Below the pieces are notes generated by a model that had not been told where the DNA came from, searched no databases, and was given only the letters and a program-made list of their open reading frames with translations. This document shows positions 31,602 to 43,266 of a stretch of 64,000 nt of DNA, piece after piece (position 1 is the first letter of the stretch; every line of letters starts with the position of its first letter). The position numbers and the translations under genes were made by a program. Origin of the DNA: Silene latifolia (lineage: Eukaryota; Streptophyta; Magnoliopsida; Caryophyllales; Caryophyllaceae); NCBI RefSeq assembly GCF_048544455.1, contig NC_133534.1, forward strand, positions 38,502,217 to 38,566,216, written 5' to 3'.

Positions 31602-33442
31602 CTAATCTACGTCAATGTGCACCACAGCTTCAGAAGCAGCTGCCTGAGCATCAGGAGCAGGAGAATTCACCTCTTCCTCAGCGCCTGGATCATCAGCAGG
31701 AACAGTACCAGGCTCCACCAAGCCAGCTAGTACATCCAAATTCAAACCATCAGGAAAAGTAGCAGCAAGCCTCCCCTCTTCAGCTCCTAAGTCCCGTGCG
31801 AGAATGCCCTCCCCTCTGGAACACCTTTATACAGTCAATCTTCGTTTCCAAAGCAGCATAAGACAGAGCATCCACCAGAGTCCTCTTCAACTCCTGCACC
31901 TCAGAAACCTTCTCCTCCTGAACCTGGGCAACACGAGCTTCTGCATCAGAAGCACGTTTCTCCACCTCTGAAATGCGCCTTTCAAAGATCGTGACCTTCT
32001 CCTTGGCATCGTGACCTCCTTCTCAAAGATCGCAATTTTCTTCTCAGCACTAGAAATCCGCCCCTCAAAGAAGAGAAAGACGTTTCGCAAGTGCCGCTTC
32101 GAGTGGCCTCCTCCAACAGCAAATCCTGGGACTTGTTTAGATCAGCCTGAGTTTTCAGCCTATCCTCATTGGCGTCCTTCGCCAGCTTCCGGAGTTTCGC
32201 ATTTTCTGCTACCAGGAGGGGCACCTTCTCCCGCAGATACAGGGCCATCTGAAAGGACTGGTGGACCAGAACCACAGAACTCAGCGTCAAAAAAAAAAAA
32301 AAAAAAAATGATCGTTTACCTCAAAAGAATGCTCAGCAGCACGGTCCACCAAGTCAGGCAAAGAATTACAATCCAGCGACGGGGTTTGGTACCTCCCAAA
32401 GCGGCCGAGTGGCCCACCATCTTTCGAAGACCTCCACAAGCTCGGAGTTTCGTAAAACATTCTCTTGGACAAGGGTATCTTGAGCGGGCACCTTTTGTTG
32501 GCGCCCCATTTGCCTCATAAGCCTTTCGGGATAAATGAAGGAAGCAACCTTCAAACCCACCACCATCAAAGAACGAGGACTAGCACCCGAAGCGGGCAAC
32601 CCCGTGAAGGACCTCAAGTGCCACCATGGCACCACCCAACGGATGTGAGGCCCACCTTCCTCCGCCAATCTCGCGGCCCAATAAGCCTCGGTGGAAGTAA
32701 AACTATCCGGGTACAACTTCTTCCTCATAGTAAGGTGACGGAAGGAATAAGAAGAAGAATCAACCGGAGGCTCTACATACCTTAGCCTCTCCAATAACCA
32801 CACTTGGAGGATCCTTGGGGACCCAAATGAAGGAGCTTCTCCGAAAGAGCCTTCCTTGTCCAAAGCTTGGATGATCTCGCCAAGCACCAACCATGATGGA
32901 TCTCTACCATGCTCCATTTGCTCAACCACATGTACAAGGGTCATGCTACCATAGCATTTTGGCCCCTCCTTCCTCAAAGCATCAACAAAGAGGTATACAT
33001 GGACAAGGCAAAAGGCAAGAGCCCTTCTCCTAGCCACCTCCGAAACATTGGCATCCAATCGGTTTGAGAAGATGTTGATAAGAGCCAACATATCCACACC
33101 ATGTGGAGCAAGAAGGAAGTTGACTTGACTTGTCGACAAGCCCAACATTGAACGAAATTTCTCCTTATAGCATAACCGAGTCGGAGGAAGCACCGGAGCA
33201 CAACCCGGCCACCCACCAATGGCTCCAACTTCTTCGGCAAGTGGACAAATTTCACCTTTCGGGAAAACGAAAATGTGGTGTTTCGAATCCCAAAACCGAG
33301 AGCATGCTTCGAGAAATGAGGGTTGCACCTTGACTTGACGGAGCACCAACAATTGACCAACTCCCATGCAAATGAGTTGATACTTTTCGGGAGGCGACAA
33401 ATCCCGACACCATTGTCGCAACACATTCTCAAAGGCATCCAT
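31602..33442 (-). pseudogene. DUF7745-like accessory gene, antisense in gypsy element
   Basis: Starts MDAFENVLRQW (33442). Homologous over its length to the gene at 47158-57437: FLEACSRFWDSKHHIFVFPKG here, FLDACLDYWDPN...HVFAFPGG there; RRRALAFCLVHVY against RRRAFGFCLLHVY; IRWVVPWWHLRSFTG against IRWIVPWWHLKSVTG. The fold seems related to plant DUF7745 or mobile-domain proteins; the function is unknown. The main frame stops at 32366, but a shifted frame continues (QTPSLDCNSLPDLVDRAAEH) to a donor near 32312. Further minus-strand coiled-coil exons (LREKVPLLVAENAKLRKLAK) run to ...EAVVHIDVD and a stop at 31602. It lacks an intron that the other copy has. It faces the pol of the same array. Confidence 0.6.
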
Positions 33443-33527
33443 GAAATATTTTTGTGGAAGAAGAAGAAGAAGTTTTGTAGAGATGTTTTGTGTTTCGGAT
33501 GATGAAACAATGAAGCACAAACATCAC

Positions 33528-33537
33528 TATTTATACA
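33528..33537 (-). promoter_or_regulatory. TATA box of DUF7745-like gene A
   Basis: Minus strand GTATAAATAG, about 90 nt before the ATG. The same box at the same distance precedes the homologous gene at 47158. Confidence 0.6.
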
Positions 33538-34475
33538 AAAACAATCAGTGCGTTTTTCAGAAAAAAAAAGAGAGCTGGCTCCCATCGCCAGGCCGTTCGC
33601 GCCTCTTTAGGCCCTCTCCCAGGATTCCCGCTTTGACTTGTCTCTTTCAAGTTGTGTTTTCTCCTGACACCTCAAACCTCCCGCCAGAACGCTCGTGCCT
33701 CTTCGGGATGGTCCAGGACATTTTGTGTTTCCTGACACTCACATTTCCTTGCTTTCGTGTTTTACGAAATCCGACACGGTTTCCATGACGCAGCTTTAAA
33801 CATACGGATTTCTCTTTCTTTTTTTAAAGGGGGAAAAGGCTAGTCACCCCGATCCGCGATGGATCGTTTCCATGTAAAATCGAAAATTGATAACAGGGCG
33901 TCAGTTTTCCTCAAAAATTCAAGCACTCACAAATTCGAGTCTTGATTTCACAAAAAAAAAAATCAAATCAAATATACTCGTAAAAATGTTTTCTAAAAAT
34001 TCATCCCGGACGGTTTGAGTTTGAATTTTTTTATCGAGTCACAAATCAATTTCAAACAATTTCAACACAATTTAATTCACGACACGAGTTAATTGCTTAA
34101 ATTTTCAAATTAATTCCTTTCGGAGTCCAAACGTGACGACTTGTCGCAAAAATTCTCAAAATTCATTTCAAATTCCAAAATTCAATTTTAACTTCGTGTC
34201 TTCGCGGTTAAATTTTGTTTTCTATCAAATGCTTGTTACGTGTTTACGTTTATCCATATATGCTACCTGTTGTTTGTTTTCTACACTAACAATGCAGGAA
34301 TTGGTGCAAAGCAAAAGAGGAATTGACAACCGACAGCGCTCCTTTGAAACACAACACAAAAAAAGCCAAAAATCACAAAATGAACCACAATCCAAAAACA
34401 CATATATACAAACCGCCTCACGCAAAATGTAAATATGTAGAAACAAGAGTCCAAGACACGACCAAGCTACTACAA
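33538..34475. other. Intergenic spacer between the two antisense genes
   Basis: Holds GC-rich motifs CGCCAGGCCGTTCGCGCCTC (33583-33602) and CGCCAGAACGCTCGTGCCTC (about 33672), then AT-rich sequence. No gene seen. Confidence 0.5.
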
Positions 34476-37400
34476 CTACTCAGCGTCTCCCGTCGGACCA
34501 GTCCCGGTCTCACAAGGAGTCGCCGCCAAGGCAGACACTACCACCTGCTCAGACTCCCTCTCCGGAGAACTCTCCAGCACCTCACACTCCATCTCGACAT
34601 GAAGCTCCTCCGCTGCAGCCAACTGAGCCCTGAGAGAGGCAATCTCCGCGTCTCGGCTCCGTAACTCGTCCTCACGACGCCTCAACTCCTGGTCTCGACG
34701 GGTGATCCCCAACCCCTGGGCCTCGATCGTCGACCTGGCTGTATCCAACTCAGCACGGACCCGAGCAAGCTCCGCCGGATCCGCAGTACCCTACAAAACA
34801 CAATACAGATCATCAAGATCTAAAAAACGTGAAATGCAACACAAAACACACAAAAACAACACACAAAAGTACCTGAGAAAGCCGAGCCTCCCTCGTAGCC
34901 AGGTCACCAGCAAGCGCCCTCCAGCGGTTAGCCATCCGCCACAAAGCTTGATGACTAATGGTCGTCACCTATAGCCAAAAAGGTCTTTCAATACAATGCA
35001 AGGCAAAACACGAATGAGGGAAAATGTTCAAGTCAGTAACTCACCCTCAGAACGACCAACCTCCTCTCCATGCCAACATCGGTCACCTCAGCAACCGCAG
35101 GCTCTGGTAAGCGCAGCTGTAGCTCCTCGCCACCCGGCCCCTGAAAGGTGGTCTCCGCCGGGAAGGCAGGGGGCTGAGTCCTCATCAGCTTGTCGACTCC
35201 CTGCAATTTGGGTCCACATCAAAGGTAACAAACCCTCCTATCAAAAGAGGCAATGAAAACAGAAGAACAGAGGAAAACATACCTCGATCGGGTGCCAGGC
35301 AAGCCTTGACACCCGAAAGGTGTCTTAGTCGACGTTCCGTAGCAACAGCTCCTCACAACCCTGACCGTGAAGGTGCTCCTCAACCTCGTCGGGAGTCGAC
35401 TCCTGGAACAACACCCTAGGCGGGTCGACCGGTACCACGAAGATCTCAGTAAGGCACTGACGAGCTAAACGTTCGCCCAGGTACCAAACCGGCTCGATCG
35501 CCGTCTCCAGGTACAAACGCTGAGAGCTGCGAGGCCGAAAATGCTCCGTGACAGCGGTCGGCACCTCCGTGTAGTGATCCCAAGGCCACCCTACAAACTG
35601 CATTCAAGACAGAGCTACTCAATCGACTGGGAGCTTCCTAAGCTACCTAGTCATCCTATCTCTATCTATTTCTACAACAAAGGAGTAAGGAACAACAACT
35701 TACCTACGCAACTCGAAGGGCGTTCACACGACGCAGGCAGTCCTCATAAGTCGACTTCTTCCGAGCCACCGTCCAACCCCTCACAGCAGGGTAGGTCAAG
35801 GGGACACCGCCTGTAGTCCCCGGACGCAGAGGGACGAAGTAAGCATACAACCAAGCCTGTAACCAAACACAACAAACACGAATCAGTTAATCTTTTCAAA
35901 AATTGCCAAAATCAAAATCAAAATCAATATCAAAATCAAACTCAAAACTACAAAAAAAAAAGAGAAGCGCTCGTACCTCAAAGATGAGGCCGAGACCGAC
36001 CAAAGCAGGGGCACTACCATCCCCCACTGCCTCCGGACGCACCGTCGGGTGCAAGTACCGGGTAAAACTCGCCAAGGCCGGCGTAACCCAGTCAAACTGA
36101 CCCAAAGTATCAAGGTCAGCAAGGAGATGAAGTACCTTGGTCGAAAAGTGCTCACCCTTGTCACCAAAGTACGTGGCACCCAAGAAGTACCACAACCACA
36201 ACCGCGCCTCCTGCGCGTCAGCTCTAGCCTCAGCCTCCGGACTCGCCAATGGCGCCGGAGCAGCACCCGCCACTCTCCCTCTGAAGTGGTCTCTCACATA
36301 CGAACTCGCGATCAGGTACGGAGTAACGTCGGAAGGCTCAGGCAAAACAGTACCGATCAGACGAGTAACCGCAGAAGAAGACACCCTCTCCGTTGTCTCT
36401 GTAAACTCAACAGGCGTCTCGCCATAAGGGAGGCCGGATATCATAGCAAAATCCTCTAAGGTCACGCCGAACTCCCCGAACTCCATTTGGAACGACGACG
36501 TCGTGTCCCAGTACCGATCCAGCATGGCACGGATCAGACACAGGTTTGACCTAAACGAAGACCTGTGAATATCCCGCCAAGCAGCCACCAACGGCCCAAA
36601 AGCCGACCTCTCTATCAATGCCCTCGTCCCGGCTCGGAGAAATTCGTAAAAACCCAGGCAGGTGCTGAAGCCCGAGAAAGTCCTCATGGTGCCGATCTCC
36701 TGAAATCAAAAACAGACAACGTCAGAACACCTATTCAGGTCTGATACTTCAAAAAGTGATGAAAGTTCAATCAGATGATACGACTCACCAATCCCTCATG
36801 AGCATGGTAGGAGATGTGCCTGTCCAGTCGAAGCAGCAACTGGCTACCGTCAAAACCCTCGGCCCAAGCAGGCGCCGCCCGCAGGTTCAACCCCCACGGG
36901 GCTGTAACCCGTCTAGCATCCCAACTCGCGACGTCAGCATCGTCCTCAACCATCTCCGCCCTCCGTCTCTTTTGACCACGAGACTCAACGTGGCGGATAG
37001 AAGGCATCTCAACGATCCTAGCGACGTTCCGTAACGTCCGTCTGGTCGGCCGAAAAGTCCGCCTCCTCGTAGAAACCCTCATCCCGGAGGTACCAGCCTC
37101 AGACCCAGTCTGAGCTCTCTCAACGCCAGTGGCCTCAACAACGGGCCCCTCACGCTCCTTAACGGCCCTCTCGGCCCCGACCCTCTCCTCCGGGGGTCCC
37201 TCCTCCTCGGAAACATCCTCCACTATCGTGGCAGGTGCACTAACCGCCCCGTCCCGAACAGCTCCTCAAAAGTCGCAGCAAGGGACCCAGCCTGTCCCGA
37301 ACACTCTCCTGCAATCAAAAAAGCGCCAGCCGAAATTTCGGCATTACGACGACGTAAAGTGGACAAACCCAAAAAAAAAGAGAAAAAAAAAACTGCAAAG

Positions 37401-38169
37401 CAAAACAAGGGGAATCCCGCCCAAATCCAACCAAACAAAAACAATTCACAAAAAACGCACGAAAAACGACTCGCCCTTCTTTTCAAGCAAAAGACGAGTC
37501 AAAGCAACCACAAAAAACGGCACCCCATGATCCACACGAGGTCCGCCAACAAACCAAAATACATTCCCGATACAAAGGGGTATTTTTCTACGGCTCAAAA
37601 AGGCAATTCCTACGCCAATTTGAGCGCAAACCGGTCAAAATTTCAAAATACGACCACAACAAGGCAACGTGATTTTATCACGCCTCAAAGCGACCTAAAA
37701 TACCAATAAGGTCCATTTCAAGGCAAACTGACCCAATTCAAGCCCCAAACAGGCGCTTATTTTGTCAGACATAAGACCGTCACAAAAGGCAAAAATTTTA
37801 ATTTTGCCCACAATACCCAACAAAGGTCCATAGTGGCGAATACGGTCTTTCCCGACTACAATGCAACCTAGCGGGACCCACTACCCAAGCAAATAAACTT
37901 GGCATTGTGAGATGAGACGATTTCTCCACCCCACTCACGTTTTTCGAACATAGGGAGAGGGTACGGGGACCAAAATGCAAGCTAAAAGCACCCCTATACT
38001 CCTAAACAAGTTTCTAACCTAATGCAATCATCAATTTCACTCGAAATGGGCTCAATCAAAAACGCCCAAATCGATTTTCTAGGGTAAAATTTTCGCCCTA
38101 ATTCGATTTAGCTAAAGGACCAACAAATTCAAATGGATTCAAGAGAAAATACATACCTTGAGATGACAT
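34476..38169 (-). pseudogene. Plant mobile domain (PMD) gene, eight exons, antisense in gypsy element
   Basis: Exons on the minus strand: 38169-38157 (MSSQ), 37308-36789, 36699-35977, 35856-35704, 35597-35283, 35200-35045, 34968-34873, 34790-34476, all with GT-AG borders. Exon 3 carries the PMD signature: RYWDTTSSFQMEFGEFGVTL, then EDFAMISGLPYGE and later LWLWYFLGATYFGDKGE. The last exon is a coiled coil (RDQELRRREDELRSRDAEIA) ending ...TGPTGDAE. PMD proteins occur both as host regulators (MAIN/MAIL) and as transposon cargo; their biochemical role is poorly known. Defects: a 1-nt shift in exon 2, a TAG near the end of exon 4 and a TAA in exon 5 (...LLRNVD). Same intron pattern as the gene at 43267-46285. 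Confidence 0.75.
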
Positions 38170-38314
38170 TGTTGATAATGGCACAAATGGAAGCGAACAA
38201 AGGTCCAACAATGGCGGATTTTTGTGTTTTGTCGAGAGGATGAAGACGATATGTGAGAATGGTATGCGAACCATTCTCGTGTCTGTTACAGAAAAATAGG
38301 GAAGCTCCCTTAAC

Positions 38315-38345
38315 TCGCCAGGTTGCTCGCGCCTCAATGGGGTGC
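38315..38345 (-). promoter_or_regulatory. Promoter-proximal GC motif of PMD gene A
   Basis: CGCCAGGTTGCTCGCGCCTC, a variant of the motif at 33583, about 150 nt upstream of the PMD ATG. Confidence 0.35.
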
Positions 38346-38399
38346 TCCCTGCTCTTTCAGCGAAATTTTGGCCTTTGGCCCAATTTCCCATAACAAACT

Positions 38400-39230
38400 T
38401 CAAATTTTCAATGACGACATTAAGGACCGTCATTTTCTCAAATACAAAAAGCAAATAGTGAAAATTCAAATTCGCTATTTCCAACAAATTTCAAACAAAC
38501 GGCGATCAAAACCGCCATTTTCATTTTCAAAAAAAATAATAGTGAAAATTTCAAATTCACTATTTCTTCAAATTTTCAGCGACGGTAATTAAAACCGTCA
38601 ATTTCAAAAAATAATAGTGAAAATTCAAATTCGCTATTTCCAACAAATTTCAAACAAACGGCGATCAAAACCGCCATTTTCATTTTCAAAACAAATGGTG
38701 AAATCAAAATTCACTATTTCTTCAATTTATCGTGGTTGTTAGGGTTGGCCCCTGTTCGTAACGATGGTAATTAAAACCATCAATTTCAAAATAATAGTGA
38801 AAATTTCAAAATTCGCTATTTCTTCAAAATTTCAAACAACGGGAATTAAAATCGTCATTTTCAAAATAATAGTTGGAAATTAAATTCCACTATTTTTACC
38901 ACACATGTCAACGGCGGCAACATAAACCGTCACTTCAAAAGTAATAGTGAAGATCCAAAATTCACTATTTCCTACACATGTCAACGACGGCACATAAACC
39001 GTCACTTCAAACGTAATAGCGAAATTTAAAACTCGCTATTCCCTTCAAAATTCAAACAAACGGCAGTTAAAACCGCCACTTCAAATTCAAAGAAAACGAG
39101 TTATGGAGATTCAAAATTCACTATCCCTTCAAAATGTCAACAGGGCGCTTCTTCGCGGAACCCGCTTATTTCAAAAACAACGGTAGTGAAAATTCAAAAT
39201 TCACTACTTCCACGGCGGCATCATAAGTCC
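38400..39230. repeat. Tandem array of hairpin-forming units
   Basis: About ten degenerate units of 60-95 bp. Each has AATAGTGAA...TTCACTATT (or TTCGCTATT) and ACGG...TAAAACCGT inverted pairs, so each unit can form two hairpins. Confidence 0.8.
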
Positions 39231-39300
39231 GCTACTTTCAAAACAAGCCCATCCAACGCGGCTATTCTCACGGTCAATTAACCGACCGCTCCATGGCCGG

Positions 39301-39480
39301 CGAGCCTTACTATGCATCGCGGCTGGCGAGCCCTCCTCATATACGCACCATGGTTGGCGAGCCTTACTACGCATCGCGGCTGGCGAGCCCTCCTCAGATA
39401 CGCCCCATGGATGGCGAGCCTTACAACGCATCGCGGCTGGCGAGCCCTCCTCATGTACGCACCACAGTTGGCGAGCCTTT
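39301..39480. repeat. 57-bp tandem repeat, three copies
   Basis: CGAGCCTTAC begins units at 39301, 39358 and 39415, and a fourth partial unit at 39472. Each has CGCATCGCGGCTGGCGAGCC. The period of 19 codons keeps all frames open. Confidence 0.95.
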
Positions 39481-39786
39481 GTCCGCCAACGCGCAAGGAC
39501 ATATCCGAAGATGCCTCGGGTATGACCCCTTCTTATGGTTGACGAGCCTTTGTACGTAGTCTAACAGGCTTTAAACGACCCGCACGGACAGTCGACAGAC
39601 TCTAAACTGTTCCCGACGACAAGTCCTTAGCTCATACCCCCGAGTCGCCATGGCGTCGCCCTTCCCGACGGCAGGTCCTTGGCCCGAATCCTTTCAAGCC
39701 GCCTCGACGTCGCTTGGGTCTCCAGGTTGTAATCTTCAATTGACCTGGGGGCTCTACTTTAACTTTCGCCCTGTCCAAGCCTCAGT
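39481..39786. other. Element 3' untranslated region
   Basis: GC-rich, homologous in reverse to 42370-42520 (for example GCCTTGTCCAAGCCTCAGTC). No gene. Confidence 0.5.
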
Positions 39787-39800
39787 CAAAGTGGGGGCTC
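39787..39800 (+). other. Polypurine tract
   Basis: AAAGTGGGGGCTC directly before an LTR start TGTAGATAC; the identical tract precedes the 3' LTR of element B. Confidence 0.75.
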
Positions 39801-40119
39801 TGTAGATACTCAGTATCTGCTAAGACTCCAACAAACACCCGATGATTATCGGACTATAACATGCTTTGGAATCGCGGCGTTTGATCGACAGTTTGTGTAC
39901 AACTTTACGTCGGAAAAATTAAAACGGTTTCAAAAATAAAACTTTTCAAAACTTTTCAAAAGTACCTGGAGTGTTTAATGCATGACGATGGGGTCGCAAT
40001 GACACTAACTAGAGTCAAAACCGACACCGAACCAAAAACCGACTCAAAAATTCAAATCCCGACTCCAACAACGAGTCAAACTGAGTCAACCACAAAAAAC
40101 AAATCATTCAAAACCTTCT
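39801..40119 (+). mobile_element. 3' LTR, truncated by element B
   Basis: Begins TGTAGATACTCAGTATCTGC, diverged from but alignable with the element B LTR start. It ends after 319 bp where the LTR of the oppositely oriented element B begins. Confidence 0.6.
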
Positions 40120-40808
40120 TGTGGACGCGGGCCCACGGGGGCGCTTGGGAACAAGCGTTTGCATTTGTGGAGTCGCCACCAATTTATTGTGGAAAATTGG
40201 AAACCGTTCGAATACCTCGTGCCATGTCAAGACACAAAGTAGTGACATGAACACCAAGAACTCGTTACCCTTAGCATTCTATGTCTAGAATGACTCTCGT
40301 GGATGCCAATGAACACGGATGTTCACATAGATCTGGAGTAAGGGGTGAGGGTACGTATTAGGAAGCTCTTTTTGATCGAACACCTAATCCCGCCCGCCTC
40401 GATAGCGGCCTCTACTAATGATTAGGGAAAATCGTCTATACTTGATATATTGTCGATTATATGCATGCAATGCAACATCTATTAGATTAGTCCTAGCATG
40501 TGAGAATTAGCTAAGTCGGTTATCACGTAATTTAGCATACAATTAATGTCGAAGTAAGAATTTAGACTGATTACATGTGAGAGCATACAAACAATACAAT
40601 AACAAAAATAATGAAAATTAAAATAATTACATCGGATTTAATGATTTATGTCGAAAATACTTTTAAAACGGATGATTTGAGAAAGAATAAATAAATAAAT
40701 TAACGAACAAGAATTAGGGTGATAATACGATTAGTAGTTAATTAAATACGTAACTAATAAACTAGGTCAAGGCAAAACAGGAGTTCAGAGACAGAAATCA
40801 ACCAGGAA

Positions 40809-40862
40809 TAGGCGCAGCAGAGCTGCGTCCCTTGGAAGAGGCGCAACAGTTGCTGCGTCCGT
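40809..40862. repeat. GGCGCAGCAG/CTGCTGCG block 1
   Basis: Two 30-bp units GGCGCAGCAGAGCTGCGTCC and GAAGAGGCGCAACAGTTGCT. Confidence 0.8.
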
Positions 40863-41245
40863 TCCTTGGCTCAGTTCTGGCTGTGAAGCCGGAATTGCAA
40901 ATTGTTAATATTCGTTGGTGATTTTAATGCTTGATTATGAATAATTGACTCGGATGAAAGTGATTAACATGTTATTTACATGTGATTGAGGTCATAAAAA
41001 AGATAAACGTGGGCAAAATTAATTAGAACAAATTAATACAAGATTAAAAAGATTATTAATGACAAATTAATAAGGTTAAACAAACTATTAATGACGAATT
41101 AATCAACAATGAATAATTTACATGTTAGAATTATTATACTCAAATTATTGTGTCGATGAAACAATGAACAAACAGAGAAAACGAAAACGAACAGACAACA
41201 AAAGACGAAGGAAGAAGAAAGGAAGCAGGAACTGCGGCAGCCTCA

Positions 41246-41335
41246 CGAAGAGGCGTAGCAGGTGCTGCGTCCCTTCGAAGAGGCGCAACAGGTGATGTGT
41301 CCCTTCGAAGAGGCGCAGCAGTTGCTGCGTCCTTT
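41246..41335. repeat. GGCGCAGCAG/CTGCTGCG block 2, three units
   Basis: Exact 30-bp period of CGAAGAGGCGCARCAGGTGC with near self-complementary cores. Confidence 0.9.
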
Positions 41336-41881
41336 CTCGACGTTTGTCTCCTGATGATCCGTAAAAAGGGTTTTAAAACATGGTTTTACAAATCGGTTTT
41401 AAGCGTGTTTTCGACATAAATCTTAGAATATTAATTACGATAAATAAAGAACAATAAACAAAAGAAGGATTTACACCCTCAGACTTACATGTTTGACGAA
41501 GCGAGATGAACTAAGTTGACGTTTAGTGATGCTCGACTCGAATGTAGACGAAAGTGCTCTCTAGGAGGAAGACGAATAAAGTTTGATTAAAGTTGATTAT
41601 GTGGAGTTGGTCAAATTGGTCGGTCATGCAAAACGAGGCTGATACTCAGAAAGATCCGAGCTTACGTGGTCGAATGTTCAAGCACGTAGGCGCCAAAAAG
41701 TAAGAACGTGGTCTAGAATGCAAAGGGAGAAGAGAAGGGCGGACACTCGCGTGAGAAATATGTGAGACCGAAGGTCTCTATTTATACTAATCACACGGAG
41801 GAAATAGGGTTTTTCGGAGAAACTTTGGAAGTCAATCTCGAAAAGATATGAAAAGATACGAAAAATACGTAGAAAAGGACT

Positions 41882-41945
41882 TGGGAAGAGGCGCAGCAGG
41901 CACTGCGTCTCTTGGAAGAGGCGCAACACTTGCTGCGTCCTTTCC
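41882..41945. repeat. GGCGCAGCAG/CTGCTGCG block 3
   Basis: Two units; the reverse complement occurs at 15352-15420. Confidence 0.85.
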
Positions 41946-42348
41946 CAAGTGGTTTCCTCCTGCGGAAGAAAGATTTCCGTGTTTTGGTTATGGAATAACG
42001 GATTAATCTTGTTTTCCTTAATATTTTGTGTGAATATTACGGGAAATTCTTTACCAAAGATTAAAAGATTGCAAAATATGGAATAGAAATATCACGAACA
42101 TTCCAGAACATCCTGACTCGGTTTTAGAAAATGAAGACATTTTTTTTTACCCGGACTCCAAATGTACTCTAATTACTGCCAAAACGACCGTATCGGCATG
42201 TAGATGACAATTAAGAGGTAGACACAAGTGTTTGAGCGATCACTTGACGATAAACTTACGAACTGTCACAAATCGTTCCGCGTACCAAACATGCGGCCCA
42301 ATCATCACCGAGTGGTTTGCGGGAGGTGCAGAAATGAGGTATCTAAAG

Positions 42349-43266
42349 AGCCCCCACTTTGACTGAGGCTTGGACAAGGCAAAAGTCAAAGTATAGCCAT
42401 CGGGTCAATCGAAGATTACAACCTGACGACTATGGCGACGCGAGGCGGCTCAAGGGGTCTGAGCCAAGGACCTGTCGTCGGGAAAATTTTAGAGTCTGTT
42501 GACTATCGGGGAGGGTCGTTTAAAGTCCATTAGACTACGTAAGGAGGCTCGCCAGCCATAAGAAGAGACCATACCTGAAATTCCTTGACACTCCAGGGGA
42601 AACAAAACGCGATATTGGGAGAAGACAGTAGGACATAGTCTGGAACTGCTGGGAGAAATCTGCTTGTGGTCGGCTTCAAACAAACTTCGGAAGAGCTTGG
42701 GGTCGATGTTCATCTTTATGTCTCGAGAGAGAATGATTGTCTGTCGTGAACTCTCGCTGGGGGAACATAATCGGGAACTGATCTCCATGTCTCGAGAGGG
42801 AATGTCTATCCGTGTACTCTCCCTGGGGGAACATAATAAAGGCGTGTCGAAACACATGTCAAAGAAGAACTGCTCGTTGTGACAACCTAGGTCTTGGCAG
42901 AACATGGCAACAGTTTACTGTTGGCTTGGAAATACGGATCCGGGCGAAGAATATACGTCGAACGGACCAAATATATGATATGGCATCGAGGAAGAGGCGC
43001 ACCAAAGATGGGTCCACAAAATAACGAACTTATAACGAATCTTCGAAAATTCCTATGGAGGGAAACTGAGGAAGAGGCGCAGCAAGAGGTGCGTTCCTTG
43101 GAAGAGGCGCAGCACCTGCTGCGTCTTTTCCTGAGCGTGTCAATCCTGCGTAAAAACCCGATGAAACAGAGGGGTTTGTTTCATTATTTCGAAATATAAA
43201 TCCTTAATTTCTCTCTCAAATTCCAACCATTTCCGTCAAAATTTGATCCAAAAGCTTACATTTGCC
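42349..43266. other. Element B 3' UTR and PMD gene promoter
   Basis: Starts with the polypurine tract (minus strand AAAGTGGGGGCTC, 42349-42361). Two copies of CTCGAGAG-GAATG-T...CTGGGGGAACATAAT lie 66 bp apart (42724-42840). A repeat block GAAGAGGCGCAGCA (43070-43130) and a TATA-like AAATATAAATCC (43190) lie just before the gene. Confidence 0.55.

Larger units (their letters stand above)
40120..42348 (-). mobile_element. 3' LTR of element B, 2.2 kb
   Basis: From TGTGGACGCGG (40120) to the polypurine tract at 42349. The inner end reads TTTAGATACC on the minus strand where relatives read TGTAGATACC, so the terminal TG is mutated. Contains three GGCGCAGCAG repeat blocks. Confidence 0.75.

Noticed and set aside
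39301..39480. CRISPR-like array
   Set aside because: The 57-bp units are contiguous tandem repeats without unique spacers, and the genome is a plant.
39204..39559. Coding frames through the 57-bp repeat
   Set aside because: Open on both strands only because the period is a multiple of three and the unit lacks stops.
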